Shown here: in pieces, positions 1 to 9,258 of the stretch
Layout: every line of letters starts with the position of its first letter
Numbering within the stretch: position 1 is the first letter of the stretch
Source: Luteibacter pinisoli
GTDB lineage: Bacteria; Pseudomonadota; Gammaproteobacteria; Xanthomonadales; Rhodanobacteraceae
Length of the DNA: 64,000 bases
Assembly (NCBI RefSeq): GCF_006385595.1
Contig: NZ_CP041046.1
Coordinates: forward strand, 3,348,001-3,412,000
Reading direction: 5' to 3'
Notes under the pieces: model-generated
The model's input: the letters and a program-made list of their open reading frames with translations, nothing else
Told to the model about the DNA's origin: nothing
The model's database searches: none
Made by a program: the position numbers and the translations under genes

Positions 1-553
1 CGAGTGGGGCGGCCTGCTGCAGAACGACCTGATCGATGGCGTGAAGTGGGCGATCGGCCAGAACTTCGCCGATGCCTCGCGCGTCTGCGTGTTCGGCGGC
101 AGCTTCGGCGGCTACTCCGCCATGATGGCGCCGATCCGCGAGCCGGGCATGTTCAAGTGCGCGGTGGGCTACGCCGGCATCTACGACCTGCCGATGATGT
201 ACGAGAAGGGTGATATCCAGCAGAACAAGCGCCTGAAGAGCGAACTGGAAATGACCCTGGGCACCGACCCGGCCATGCTCGTGGCCAACTCCCCGGACCG
301 CATGGCCGACAAGCTGAACCTGCCGATCATGCTGGTGCACGGCGAAGACGACGAGCGCGCCCCGTTCGCCCAGTTCAAGGCCATGAAGGCCGCGCTGGAC
401 GCGGCGCACAAGCCGTACGAGACCCTGACCAAGCCGGACGAGAAGCATGGCTTCGTCAAACCGGCCAACGTGGAGGAGCTCTTCGACAAGCTCGCCGCCT
501 TCCTGGACCGTAATATCGGCGACGGCGCAAGCAGCAAGTCAGCGGCCCCCTGA
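1..553 (+). CDS. S9 family (prolyl oligopeptidase-type) serine peptidase, C-terminal part only
   Basis: The open frame enters from the left edge, so only about 184 C-terminal residues are visible. They form the end of an alpha/beta-hydrolase peptidase domain. The nucleophile elbow reads GGSFGG, the acid loop HGEDDERAP and the catalytic histidine lies in DEKHGF, the Ser-Asp-His order and spacing of the S9 acylaminoacyl-peptidase/DPP family. These enzymes cleave short peptides, often in the periplasm; the propeller and any signal peptide lie outside the window. The gene ends with TGA and is followed by a strong hairpin and then two TonB-dependent receptors on the same strand, so a role in peptide use is plausible but inferred. 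Catalytic residues are intact. Confidence 0.9.
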   Translation, partial: EWGGLLQNDLIDGVKWAIGQNFADASRVCVFGGSFGGYSAMMAPIREPGMFKCAVGYAGIYDLPMMYEKGDIQQNKRLKSELEMTLGTDPAMLVANSPDRMADKLNLPIMLVHGEDDERAPFAQFKAMKAALDAAHKPYETLTKPDEKHGFVKPANVEELFDKLAAFLDRNIGDGASSKSAAP

Positions 554-560
554 GGGCACG

Positions 561-589
561 CAACCGCCACCTGTGACGGGTGGCGGTTG
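561..589 (+). terminator. Strong hairpin after the S9 peptidase
   Basis: A perfect 11-bp stem (CAACCGCCACC pairing with GGTGGCGGTTG) encloses a 7-nt loop, starting 7 nt after the stop codon. There is no downstream T-run, so it may act as a weak or Rho-assisted terminator or as an mRNA 3' stabiliser. Confidence 0.5.
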
Positions 590-670
590 CCCCTTGCGGC
601 CGCAAGCGTTATGTTCGCGTGATCGTCGGGCCCGGGTGGTGCCTGGCGGGGATCGGGAGGTTTGCGGGGT

Positions 671-3547
671 ATGGTCGTCAGTAGTGGGCAGAAGCGCCAC
701 GTCGCGGCGCGGCGGGCGGTGCTTGCCGTCGCCCTGCTCGGCTGCCTTGCGTCCGGCCCCCTGCTCGCCCAGGACAGCACGGCGCCGGCGGAAATGCTGG
801 CCCCGGTCAATGTCACCGTCACCGGCTCGCGCATCCGCGGAATCGACGTCGAAACCGCCCAGCCCGTTTTCACCATGGACCGTGCCGCCATCCGCGCCAC
901 GGGCCTCACCAGCCTGGGCGATATCGTGGCGCGCATGCCCTCGGCGGGCACGCCCGAGGTCACCCCGCAGGACACCCTCTCCTCCAGCAACGACGCGGGC
1001 GGGCGCTACGTCAACCTGCGCAACCTCGGCGCCGTGCGTACCCTAGTCCTGGTCAACGGACGCCGCTGGACCACCAGCCTCGGCGGCCTCACCGACCTCT
1101 CCACCATCCCGGTGTCGATCGTCGAACGCATCGAGGTGCTCAAGGACGGCGCCTCCTCCCTTTACGGCTCCGACGCCATCGGCGGCGTGGTCAACATCAT
1201 CACCACCGACCGCTTCGAAGGCGCCTCGGCCGATGTGCTCTACGGCGTCAACGGCAAGGGCGACGGCGCGCAGAAGAACGGTACGTTTACCTGGGGGCGC
1301 AGCACCGAACGCTCGTCAGTGATCCTTGGCGCCAGCTACGAAGACGGCGACACGCTGGACGACGCCAAGCGCTCGCTGACCTCCACGGCCTACGGCCCGC
1401 GCCATCCGCTGGATGGCTACAACATGGGCCCGTACGGCGGCGTGGTGGATCCGAACGCGCCCGGTACCGCGTACGTGGTGAACCGTGGCGCGGGCGGCGT
1501 GGGCAATACCGCCGACCTCGCCAACTACCACCTGTACGATCCCAACAGCATCGCTGACAAGTACAACACCCAGCGCGACATGAGCTTCCGCGCGGGCAGC
1601 AAGCTGCGCAACCTGTTTGCGACGGGCCGCTACAACCTCACCGACGACATCACCCTGCGCGGGATGGCCAACTACGGCGTGCGCGACACGCGCAGCCAGG
1701 CCTCCGGCTACCCGTTGCAGAGCGCCACGGGCCGTGCGGATGGCCTGTATATCGACCCGGCCAACGCCTACAACCCGTTCCCCGGCGAGAGCACGTCCTT
1801 CTTCCGCCGCACCGTGGAACTGCCGCGCATGGACTGGGCGAAGTCGAAGGTGTTCCACGCCGACGTCGGCGCCGAGGGCACGTTCGAGTGGATCAACCAC
1901 GCGTGGAACTGGGACGTCACCTACGCGTACTCCGAGGACCGGGCCAGCCGCACCACCAGCGGCAACATCAACCTGGTGAACGCACGCAAGGCACTCGGCC
2001 CGACGACCACGATCAACGGCCAGCTGGCCTGCGCCAATGCCGAGGACCGGGCCGACGGGTGCGTGCCCTGGAATATCCTGGCCGGCCCCGGCGGCACGCC
2101 GGATGCGGTGTGGAACTACGTGGCCTCGACCACGACGGCGCACGAAACCACGCGCACCAATGACGTCATGGCGAACCTCACCGGCGGCCTCGTCGACCTG
2201 CCGGCCGGCACGCTGAAGGTGGCGGGCGGGCTGGAACACCGCAGCGAGGATGGCCGCTACGTGCCGGACGCGGCCGACTCCGCCGGCCTGACCACGCAGC
2301 TGGCGAGCGACCCGACCCGTGGCGGTTACGACGTCAACGAGGCCTACCTCGAGTTCGACATCCCGCTACTGAACGACCTGCCGTTCGCGCGCGAGCTGGC
2401 GGTCAATGCCTCCTCGCGTTATTCGCATTACAGCGCGTTTGGTGGCCGCACCAATAACAAGTACAGCTTCCGCTGGAAGCCGCTGGACGACCTGCTGCTG
2501 CGGGGTACGTACGCGCAGGGGTTCCGCGCGCCGACGGTGGCGGATCTTTACGCCGGCTCGTCGGAAAGCTTCGAGAGCTTCCTCGATCCCTGCGACAGCG
2601 CCTTTGGCGCGTCGGCCACGGACGCCGCCGTGCGTTCGCGTTGCGCCGCTGCGGGCGTGCCGGCGAATTATCGCCAGGTCGATCAGTCCGGCGCGCAGAT
2701 CAGTTCGAATACCGGTGGCCAGAATCCGTCGGCGTTCCGCACCGGCGCCAATCCGCGCCTGAAACCGGAATCGTCGATCACCCGCACGGCGGGCCTGGTG
2801 TACAGCCCGATGTACCTGGACGGGATGGACATCACGCTGGATTACTACAAGGTCGATATCCACGACGTCATTACCCCGATTCTCGCTGGGGATATTCTCA
2901 ATTTCTGTTACGTCCGCAACGATCCAACCTATTGCGGCCGCTTTACCCGTGCGGCCGATGGCCGCATCACCTCGCTGGACGAAAGCCTGGTGAACCTCGG
3001 CTCATTGCGCACCGAAGGTTACGACCTCGGCCTGCATTACCGTTTCCCGCAAACCCGTTTCGGCGAGTTCGCGCTGTTGTCCGATAGCACCTATCTCAAG
3101 GACTACACCCAGCGCAGCAGCGCCAGCGCGGAACCGCGTCAGCTCGCCGGTTACATGAATGGCGTGCAGGGGCTTTATCGCGTGCGCTCCAATCTGTCGC
3201 TCGACTGGAGCTGGCGGCGATTTGGTGCGACCTGGACCGTGCGTTATTACTCGGGTTTGAAGGACTCCTGCTGGTCCTCGACCGAGGAATGCAACGAGCC
3301 GGATACGCTGAATGTCATCAGCGGCGTCACCGGCGTGAGCCGCAAGGGCGGCGTCGCTTTCAACGATGCGCAGTTCCGCTGGATGACGCCGTGGGACGGC
3401 AGTATCCGCGTCGGCATCAACAATGTTTTCGCCCGCAAGGGGCCGTTGTACTACAACGTTTCCAGCGCCGGTGGCGGCAGCCCGCCGTATAACCCGGCCT
3501 TCGATATCGACCGTTATTTCTATATCGGCTATCAGCAGCGGTTCTGA
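671..3547 (+). CDS. TonB-dependent outer-membrane receptor
   Basis: A protein of about 958 residues. The N-terminus is basic with a hydrophobic stretch ending GPLLAQD, a typical signal peptide. Next comes a plug domain: a VTVTGSRIRG TonB-box-like segment, then LVLVNGRRW and the plug signature IERIEVLKDGASSLYGSDAIGG. A long beta-barrel follows and ends in the aromatic-terminated strand YIGYQQRF expected for BAM recognition. It imports a ligand across the outer membrane using TonB-ExbBD energy; the substrate cannot be read from sequence. An in-frame TTG lies at 662, but GGGAGG at 655-660 sits 10 nt from the ATG at 671 and only 1 nt from the TTG, so I start at 671. There is no carboxypeptidase-like N-domain, unlike the next receptor. 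Confidence 0.93.
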   Translation: MVVSSGQKRHVAARRAVLAVALLGCLASGPLLAQDSTAPAEMLAPVNVTVTGSRIRGIDVETAQPVFTMDRAAIRATGLTSLGDIVARMPSAGTPEVTPQDTLSSSNDAGGRYVNLRNLGAVRTLVLVNGRRWTTSLGGLTDLSTIPVSIVERIEVLKDGASSLYGSDAIGGVVNIITTDRFEGASADVLYGVNGKGDGAQKNGTFTWGRSTERSSVILGASYEDGDTLDDAKRSLTSTAYGPRHPLDGYNMGPYGGVVDPNAPGTAYVVNRGAGGVGNTADLANYHLYDPNSIADKYNTQRDMSFRAGSKLRNLFATGRYNLTDDITLRGMANYGVRDTRSQASGYPLQSATGRADGLYIDPANAYNPFPGESTSFFRRTVELPRMDWAKSKVFHADVGAEGTFEWINHAWNWDVTYAYSEDRASRTTSGNINLVNARKALGPTTTINGQLACANAEDRADGCVPWNILAGPGGTPDAVWNYVASTTTAHETTRTNDVMANLTGGLVDLPAGTLKVAGGLEHRSEDGRYVPDAADSAGLTTQLASDPTRGGYDVNEAYLEFDIPLLNDLPFARELAVNASSRYSHYSAFGGRTNNKYSFRWKPLDDLLLRGTYAQGFRAPTVADLYAGSSESFESFLDPCDSAFGASATDAAVRSRCAAAGVPANYRQVDQSGAQISSNTGGQNPSAFRTGANPRLKPESSITRTAGLVYSPMYLDGMDITLDYYKVDIHDVITPILAGDILNFCYVRNDPTYCGRFTRAADGRITSLDESLVNLGSLRTEGYDLGLHYRFPQTRFGEFALLSDSTYLKDYTQRSSASAEPRQLAGYMNGVQGLYRVRSNLSLDWSWRRFGATWTVRYYSGLKDSCWSSTEECNEPDTLNVISGVTGVSRKGGVAFNDAQFRWMTPWDGSIRVGINNVFARKGPLYYNVSSAGGGSPPYNPAFDIDRYFYIGYQQRF

Positions 3548-3600
3548 GAACCGCTCGCATTTACGCTCAGTCGCAGCAGTCTGCGATACCCAGTAAACGC

Positions 3601-3629
3601 TTGCAGTCATATGACGACGGCGTTATGTT
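3601..3629 (+). promoter_or_regulatory. Candidate sigma-70 promoter for the second TonB-dependent receptor
   Basis: TTGCAG (3601-3606) and TATGTT (3624-3629) are separated by 17 bp, close to the sigma-70 consensus, in a less GC-rich part of the 233-bp gap between the two receptor genes. Use of this promoter would leave a leader of about 145 nt before the ATG at 3781. That leader can fold (cgtcgc pairing with gcgacg around 3637-3667) but matches no riboswitch class I know. Confidence 0.35.
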
Positions 3630-3780
3630 CGTGTTACGTCGCCATTCGCCCTGAGGTGGGCGCGACGTCGGTGTCCCCACACCGCATGCCTCACACACCC
3701 ACAAACGAGTGCCGTCCCGCGGCGCTACTACAAGCTGTTCAGCCTTGCTGAAAATGCAGGGCCAGGGAGTTTTTGACCTC

Positions 3781-6700
3781 ATGACAAGCACCACCCTGCT
3801 CACGCGTTCGCGCGTGCTGAAGCGCACTGCGCTCGTCTCTGCGCTCGGCGCCTGCCTGCTGGCCGGTACCGCATTCGCCCAGAGCACCGTTGGCGACATC
3901 TACGGTACCGCTGCTGCCTCGCAGACCATCCAGATCCAGAACCTGGGTTCGGGCACCACGCGCACCGTCGCCGCCGACCAGGACGGCCACTACCGCGCCT
4001 CCTCGCTGCCGATTGGCAGCTACCGCGTCAACGTGGTGGAGAACGGCCAGACCGTGTCGACCCGCGACATCAACGTTGTCGCCGGCCAGTCCGCCCAGCT
4101 GAACTTCGCTTCGGCCGCCGGTGGCAGCAGCAGCGCGCAGGCCCTCGACACCGTCACCGTGTCGGCCAACGCCCTCACCGCCATCGACGTCGCCTCGGTG
4201 GAGTCGCGCACCAGCTTCACCGCCGACAAGCTCGACAAGCTGCCGGTGCCGCGCAACGTCGTCGACGTCGCCGCACTGACCCCGGGCACCGTCAAGGGTG
4301 ACTCCGCGTTCGGCAACCTGCCGTCGTTCGGTGGCGCCTCGGTCGCCGAGAACAGCTACTACGTCAACGGCTTCAACGTCACCAACCTGTACAACAACCT
4401 GTCGTTCTCGGAAGTGCCGTTCCAGGCCATCCAGCAGCTCGACGTGCAGACCGGTGGCTACGGCGCGCAGTACGGTTTCTCGACCGGCGGCGTGACCTCG
4501 GTGATCACCAAGCGTGGCACCAACGAATGGAAGGGCGGCGCGTCGTGGGTTTACACCCCGGCATGGGGCCGCGAGCAGCAGCCGACCACCTACACCAAGG
4601 ATGGCGCGCTGTACCGCACGTACCAGAAGAACAGCGACAACGACAACGTGTACTCGGCCTGGCTGGGTGGCGCGCTGATCAAGGACAAGCTGTTCTTCTA
4701 CGGCATCTTCCAGTCGCACAAGGAATCGCAGACCGCCTATCAGGGCGCGACGTCGTCGGCTCCGGCTGAGCGCAACGAGTACAGTGATCCGTTCTATCTC
4801 ATCAAGATGGACTGGAACATCAACGACTCGAACATCCTCGAATGGACGGGGATGAACAACACCAAGCACACGACCAACCAGTACTACAACCAGGAAATCG
4901 GCACCGACGGCAAGCCGTCCACCACCGATTACCTGGGTGACCGCCACGTCAAGACGGGCGGCGCGGTCAACGTGTTCAAGTACACCAGCTACATCACCGA
5001 CGACCTGACTGCCACCGCGCAGTGGGGCAAGATGAAGTCCAAGAACTCCTCGGACTACACCTCGGCCGATGGCACCGTCACCAAGTACGACGGCAACATC
5101 AACAGCCCGAACCAGGGCTGCCCGTACGTGATCGATCGCCGCAGCAGCACGCAGAGCGGCCTGACCGATCCGGTCCATTCGTGCTACCTGGCCAGCACCA
5201 TCGACCGCTTCAACGGCGAAGACCAGCGCACGGCGTATCGCGTGGACCTCGACTGGAAGGTGGGCGACCACGACCTGTCGGGCGGTTTCTCGCGCGAGAA
5301 GTGGAAGTCGGATTCGGGCCAGAGCTACGCCGGCGGCGCGCTGTACTACTACCGCACGAACGGTGCGGGCCAGGACTACGTGTCCGAGTACAACTACCGC
5401 ACCGGTGGTTCGGTCGCGATCGACCAGAAGTCCTGGTACCTGCAGGACAACTGGCAGGTGACCGATAAGGTCCTCGCCTACATCGGCGTGCGCAACGACT
5501 CGTTCAACAACCAGAACGGTGCCGGCCAGAACTTCGTCCGCCAGGGCAACATCTGGCAGCCGCGCCTGGGCTTCTCGTGGGATGTGTTCGGCGATTCGTC
5601 GACCAAGGTCTTCGGTACCGCCGGCCGCTACTCGCTGCCGATCGCCGCGAACGTCGCCCTGCGCGCCGCCACGGCCTCGTACTACACGATCCAGAACTTC
5701 TCGTACTCGGCCATCGACCCGGTGACCGGCGTGCCGACCCTCGGCGCCCCGCTGACCGACAAGTCGATCGTGAACGGCGAGAACGGTTCCACCCCGGATC
5801 CGCGCTCGGTCGCCACGAAGGACCTGAAGCCGTACTCGCAGGATGAGTTCATCCTCGGTATCCAGCACCGCGTCACCAGCGACAACGACTTCCTGAACGA
5901 CTGGGTGGTCGGCGCCAAGGCAACCTACCGCAAGCTCAACAACGCGATCGACGACACCTGCGACTGGCGTCCGTTCTACGCGTACGGCAAGTCGATCGGC
6001 CTGGACATGGACGCCAACGGCGACCAGTTCACCCCGCCGTCCTCGATGCCGGGCTGCTTCATCTACAACCCGGGCAGCAAGGTTTCCGTCGACGTCGACC
6101 TCGATGGCAGCGGCGTGCTGCGCAACGTCACCATCCCGGGCAAGGCGTTCGGCGAGAAGGCCAAGCGCACGTACGAAGCCGTCACCCTGTCGGCCGAGAA
6201 GGCCACGGACAACTGGTACGTCAATGCGTCGTACACCTGGTCGAAGAACCGTGGCAACACGGAAGGCCTCGTGAAGTCGGATAACGGCCAGGACGACACC
6301 GGCACGACCAGCGCGTTCGATTACCCGGAACTGATGGTCGGCGCGACCGGCTACCTGCCCAACGATCGTCGCCACAGCTTCAAGGTGTACGGCGGCTGGC
6401 GCATCACCCCGGAATGGCAGGTTGGCGTGAATGGCCTGCTTGAGTCCGGTCGTCCGACCAGCTGCTTCGGCGGCGGCGACGAGACCGTGGGCGGCATCCC
6501 GAGCTACAACTCGGAGTTCTTCTACTGCGACGGCAAGATCTCGCCGCGCGGCACGGCCAAGCGCCTGCCGTGGAACTGGTCGCTCAGCCCGAACGTCGTC
6601 TACACCCCGGCTTACGCCAAGGGCGTGACGGTGCAGCTGGATGTGCTGAACCTGTTCAACAACGACAAGAAGACGGCCATCAACGAGATCGGCGAGAACG

Positions 6701-6801
6701 GTTCGGATTCGAACTACTACGGTACGACCTACCGTGTGCCGACCTACTACCAGACGCCGCGTTACCTGCGCCTGATGGTCCAGTACGACTTCAGCCTGTA
6801 A
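3781..6801 (+). CDS. TonB-dependent receptor with N-terminal carboxypeptidase-regulatory-like domain
   Basis: About 1006 residues. The signal peptide ends LLAGTAFAQ. Residues ~35-90 form a small beta-sandwich of the carboxypeptidase-regulatory (CarO/OmpA-related receptor) type, with the hallmark DGHYRASSLPIGSYRV. A plug follows (~120-260, with VNGFNVTN and GGYGAQYGFSTGGVTSVITKRG), then a long barrel ending LMVQYDFSL. Such Oar-like receptors in Xanthomonadales are associated with uptake of peptides or oligomers, but no substrate is evident here. An earlier in-frame ATG at 3754 and a start at 3709 are possible. I prefer 3781 because AGGGAG (3764-3769) precedes it by 11 nt and it gives a compact signal peptide. 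The gene is followed by a rho-independent terminator. Confidence 0.93.
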   Translation: MTSTTLLTRSRVLKRTALVSALGACLLAGTAFAQSTVGDIYGTAAASQTIQIQNLGSGTTRTVAADQDGHYRASSLPIGSYRVNVVENGQTVSTRDINVVAGQSAQLNFASAAGGSSSAQALDTVTVSANALTAIDVASVESRTSFTADKLDKLPVPRNVVDVAALTPGTVKGDSAFGNLPSFGGASVAENSYYVNGFNVTNLYNNLSFSEVPFQAIQQLDVQTGGYGAQYGFSTGGVTSVITKRGTNEWKGGASWVYTPAWGREQQPTTYTKDGALYRTYQKNSDNDNVYSAWLGGALIKDKLFFYGIFQSHKESQTAYQGATSSAPAERNEYSDPFYLIKMDWNINDSNILEWTGMNNTKHTTNQYYNQEIGTDGKPSTTDYLGDRHVKTGGAVNVFKYTSYITDDLTATAQWGKMKSKNSSDYTSADGTVTKYDGNINSPNQGCPYVIDRRSSTQSGLTDPVHSCYLASTIDRFNGEDQRTAYRVDLDWKVGDHDLSGGFSREKWKSDSGQSYAGGALYYYRTNGAGQDYVSEYNYRTGGSVAIDQKSWYLQDNWQVTDKVLAYIGVRNDSFNNQNGAGQNFVRQGNIWQPRLGFSWDVFGDSSTKVFGTAGRYSLPIAANVALRAATASYYTIQNFSYSAIDPVTGVPTLGAPLTDKSIVNGENGSTPDPRSVATKDLKPYSQDEFILGIQHRVTSDNDFLNDWVVGAKATYRKLNNAIDDTCDWRPFYAYGKSIGLDMDANGDQFTPPSSMPGCFIYNPGSKVSVDVDLDGSGVLRNVTIPGKAFGEKAKRTYEAVTLSAEKATDNWYVNASYTWSKNRGNTEGLVKSDNGQDDTGTTSAFDYPELMVGATGYLPNDRRHSFKVYGGWRITPEWQVGVNGLLESGRPTSCFGGGDETVGGIPSYNSEFFYCDGKISPRGTAKRLPWNWSLSPNVVYTPAYAKGVTVQLDVLNLFNNDKKTAINEIGENGSDSNYYGTTYRVPTYYQTPRYLRLMVQYDFSL

Positions 6802-6823
6802 TTCATCGCAAGCTGGACATGAG

Positions 6824-6854
6824 AGGGTCGCCCGTTTGGGCGGCCCTTTTTTTT
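6824..6854 (+). terminator. Rho-independent terminator after the second TonB-dependent receptor
   Basis: AGGGTCGCCC and GGGCGGCCCT form a 10-bp stem with one G-T pair around a GTTT loop, followed by eight T residues. It lies 22 nt after the receptor stop codon. Confidence 0.85.
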
Positions 6855-6868
6855 GTGTCCGTTTCGAG

Positions 6869-7127
6869 AGGGCTCGGCTTTGCCTTCGCGGTCGCTGGAT
6901 AGCCGTGAACGGTATCGATGTCGGGGACGGGAAAGCCCTTGGGGCCGCCAGACGCGGACCTTCGGACCGGGCCGTAGGCGCCCTCACGTCGAACATCGAT
7001 GCTCTTAGCGGCCCTCCGCTTATGTCGGCCCCAAGGGCCTGGCCGCTGCCGACGACGCCGCCCTACCAGCGCCGGGCGGCGCAAGCCGCTGAAAGCAAGC
7101 ATTCGCGAACGCGAATGAACCGACTAA
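6869..7127. repeat. Diverged palindromic interspersed repeat (copy 1)
   Basis: This gene-free stretch opens with GGGCTCGGCTTTGCCTTCGC, the same 20 bases found in reverse complement at about 25118-25137. Its core is a perfect 13-bp inverted repeat (GCCCTTGGGGCCG at 6935-6947 and CGGCCCCAAGGGC at 7026-7038). It closes with GGCGGCGCAAGCCGC, then a GCATTCGCGAACGCGAATGA motif, matching the end of the copy at 60852-61150. Short frames inside are not gene-like. It lies between a terminator and the convergent TPM gene, a normal place for such elements. Confidence 0.55.
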
Positions 7128-7160
7128 ACGGCTGGATGTGGCAGCCGACGCTACGGTTAG

Positions 7161-7661
7161 TCAGAGCAGAAGGGGTTGGTCGGGAAGTTCGTTGGTTCGT
7201 GGCGTGCCGTCGGCCGGAAAGTGCCGGGCCAGCAACGCCCCGGCTTCATCCACGCCGGTGACCACCGCTTCGCGGTAGTGCCCCTTCGCAAACTCGTCGC
7301 GCATGTGCGATGTGATCGCTTCCCACTCGGCGGCACTCACCTTCCGGGCAATGCCGCGGTCGGCGACGATCTCGATGCGGTGCTCGGCCAGCAGGACGTA
7401 AAGCAGCACGCCGCAGTTTTCCTCGGTGTCCCACACACGCAGGTGGGCGAACAGGTCCGCCGCACGGTCGCGCGCCGTGACGCCATCGGTGACGGCGGCG
7501 AAGGGCAGCCGCGATTCCACCGCCACGCGAAGTTCGCCACGGTGCGTCTTTTCGCCGGCCGCGACGCTGGCGGCAATGGCGTCGAGGGCGCTCTTCGGGA
7601 ACTGCTTGCCGATCTGGAACCAGGCGCCGAAGAGGTTGGTGGTGATCCGTTGCATCTCCAT
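7161..7661 (-). CDS. TPM-domain protein (TLP18.3/Psb32/MOLO-1 family), cytosolic or anchorless
   Basis: About 166 residues without signal peptide or membrane segment. It carries one TPM-type domain: ALDAIAASVAAGEKTHRGELRVAVE, then DLFAHLRVWDTEENCGVLLYVLLAEHRIEIVADRGI. TPM domains have been linked to envelope or photosystem-II repair and weak phosphatase activity, but the bacterial stand-alone proteins have no firm function. I start at the ATG at 7661, which overlaps the preceding gene's stop as TGATG and implies translational coupling; a GTG three bases upstream is possible. It is the last gene of a lemA-TPM-TPM operon. The glycine-rich tail of its neighbour is absent here. Confidence 0.82.
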   Translation of the reverse strand: MEMQRITTNLFGAWFQIGKQFPKSALDAIAASVAAGEKTHRGELRVAVESRLPFAAVTDGVTARDRAADLFAHLRVWDTEENCGVLLYVLLAEHRIEIVADRGIARKVSAAEWEAITSHMRDEFAKGHYREAVVTGVDEAGALLARHFPADGTPRTNELPDQPLLL

Positions 7662-8557
7662 CACCAGCTCCCCGACGAACCGCCGCCACCAAAACTGCCG
7701 CCACCGCCGCTGAAGCCACCGCCTCCGCCGCCGCCCCCGAAGCCGCCACCGCCAAACCCGCCACCGCCGCCGAAACCACCCCAGCCGCCCCAGCCGCCAC
7801 CACCGATGGAGCGGCCAGCGCCCATGGGGATGGCCATGAGCAGCGCGCCGCCGACCAGGCCGAGCACGCCGAAGAACAGGGAGTTGAGCAGCAGCCAGCC
7901 AAGCCCGCCGGCGATCAGGCCGCCAATGGGCGCGCGCACGCCCAGCGGCGCACGGCCGAGGACACCGCGCAGGAACAGCACGCCGAACAGCAGCGGGATG
8001 AGGAAGTGCCCTCCCCCGTTACCGCGGCGCTCGTGCGCGTCGTCCGGGTTCACCGGGGGCGGCAGGGTTTCGCCCTGCACGATCTGGGTGATGGCGTTGA
8101 GGGCTTCGGTGATACCGCCGTAGTAATCGCTGGTGCGCAGCTTCGGCGCCATGTACTCGCGGATGATCCGCGCGGCGATGGCATCCGGCAGCGCCCCTTC
8201 CAGGCCGTAACCCACCTCGATGCGCACGTGGCGATCGTTCTTCGCCAGCAGCAGGAACACGCCGTCGTCGGAGCCCTTGCGGCCCACCTTGTTGGCCTCG
8301 GCCACGGCGAGCGAATAGCTCTCGAGGTCTTCCGGCTCGGTCGTGGGCACCATCAGCACCACGACCTGGGCGCCCTTGGTCTTTTCCAGATCCACCAGCC
8401 GGGCATCCAGCTGGTTGACCTGGTCGGCCGTGAGCGTCCCCGTCAGGTCGGTGACGTGACGGGTGAGCTTCGGCACCGCGGCGTCGTCCGCCAGCACCGC
8501 CAGGGGCGGTGCCAGCAGGGCCAGCGCAAGCAGCAGCCGCGCCGCGAACCGGCGCAT
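7661..8557 (-). CDS. YgcG-like TPM-domain membrane protein with glycine-rich tail
   Basis: 298 residues. A signal peptide ends AVLADDAAV. The exported TPM domain (~35-165) has LTADQVNQLDARLVDLEK, GAQVVVLMVPTTEPEDLESY and GRKGSDDGVFLLLAKNDR..RIEVGYGLEG. Hydrophobic segments around 185-250 follow. The tail after ~255 consists almost only of Gly, Phe and Ser, ending SSGSW. This is the layout of the YgcG family, which is nearly always encoded next to LemA as here. Function is unproven; membrane-protein quality control or envelope stress has been proposed. Start and stop codons overlap with both neighbours (TGATG), so all three genes are translated as one coupled unit. Confidence 0.88.
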   Translation of the reverse strand: MRRFAARLLLALALLAPPLAVLADDAAVPKLTRHVTDLTGTLTADQVNQLDARLVDLEKTKGAQVVVLMVPTTEPEDLESYSLAVAEANKVGRKGSDDGVFLLLAKNDRHVRIEVGYGLEGALPDAIAARIIREYMAPKLRTSDYYGGITEALNAITQIVQGETLPPPVNPDDAHERRGNGGGHFLIPLLFGVLFLRGVLGRAPLGVRAPIGGLIAGGLGWLLLNSLFFGVLGLVGGALLMAIPMGAGRSIGGGGWGGWGGFGGGGGFGGGGFGGGGGGGGFSGGGGSFGGGGSSGSW

Positions 8558-9180
8558 CAGTGGGCGGCCGAGGCAGCCGGCGCCGGGGCGCTGTTGAAGT
8601 CGACCGTGGGCGCCGTGGAGATGGCCTTCTCGTTCTCGACGCTGAAGTTCGGCTTCACCTGGTAGCCCATGACCTTGGCCGTGAGGTTATTGGGGAAGCT
8701 GCGGATCAGCGTGTTGTAGGACTGCACGGCATCGACGTAGCGCTTGCGGGCCACGGTGATGCGGTTTTCGGTGCCTTCCAGCTGGGCCTGCAGGTCGCGG
8801 AAGGAGCCGTCGGCCTTCAGCTGCGGGTAGTTCTCACTGACCACGAGCAGGCGGGAGAGCGCGCCGGAGAGCTGGCCCTGGGCGGCCTGGAACTTGGCCA
8901 GGGCTTCCGGATCGTTGGCCTGCTCGGGCGAGAGCTGCACCTGGCCCACCTTGGCGCGGGCGGCGGTGACTTCGGTGAGCACGCGTTCTTCGTGCTGGGC
9001 GTAGCCCTTCACGGTGTTGACCAGGTTGGGCACCAGGTCGGCGCGGCGCTGGTACTGGTTCAGCACCTCGGACCAGGAGGCCTTCACCGCCTCGTCCTCA
9101 CGCTGGATGGCGTTATAGCCGCAACCGGAGAGGAAACCGGCGAACACGACGAGGGCAAAGGCGCGGAGGAATGTCTTCAT
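8557..9180 (-). CDS. lemA: LemA family lipoprotein
   Basis: 207 residues. The N-terminus MKTFLRAFALVVFAGFLSGC is a lipoprotein signal with Cys20 in the lipobox. The body is the LemA four-helix fold: YNAIQREDEAVKASWSEVLNQ, YQRRADLVPNLVNTVKGYA and RYVDAVQSYNTLIRSFPNN. LemA proteins are envelope proteins of uncertain role whose genes lie beside TPM/YgcG genes, as here. It is the first gene of the three-gene operon. AAGGAC precedes the ATG by about 10 nt. The C-terminus is a short Ala/Pro-rich tail. Confidence 0.92.
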   Translation of the reverse strand: MKTFLRAFALVVFAGFLSGCGYNAIQREDEAVKASWSEVLNQYQRRADLVPNLVNTVKGYAQHEERVLTEVTAARAKVGQVQLSPEQANDPEALAKFQAAQGQLSGALSRLLVVSENYPQLKADGSFRDLQAQLEGTENRITVARKRYVDAVQSYNTLIRSFPNNLTAKVMGYQVKPNFSVENEKAISTAPTVDFNSAPAPAASAAH

Positions 9181-9258
9181 GGCAGCGAGTCCTTGGAGGG
9201 TGTGCGAGGCACACGTTACCCCAAAGCCGCACCGTCCGGCGCTCAGAAGAATCGGAGG

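Noticed and set aside
3739..6996. A 1085-codon minus-strand open frame opposite the second TonB-dependent receptor
   Set aside because: Antisense shadow composed mostly of Val, Arg, Ala and Asp; the receptor on the plus strand has clear domains.
7705..7800. Tandem-repeat-like GCCACCGCC units as a CRISPR or satellite
   Set aside because: They encode the Gly-rich tail of a real protein in frame; unit lengths vary and there are no spacers.
7176..8123. A plus-strand frame encoding a proline-rich stretch
   Set aside because: It is the complement of the glycine-rich tail of the YgcG-like protein; the poly-Pro is an artefact.
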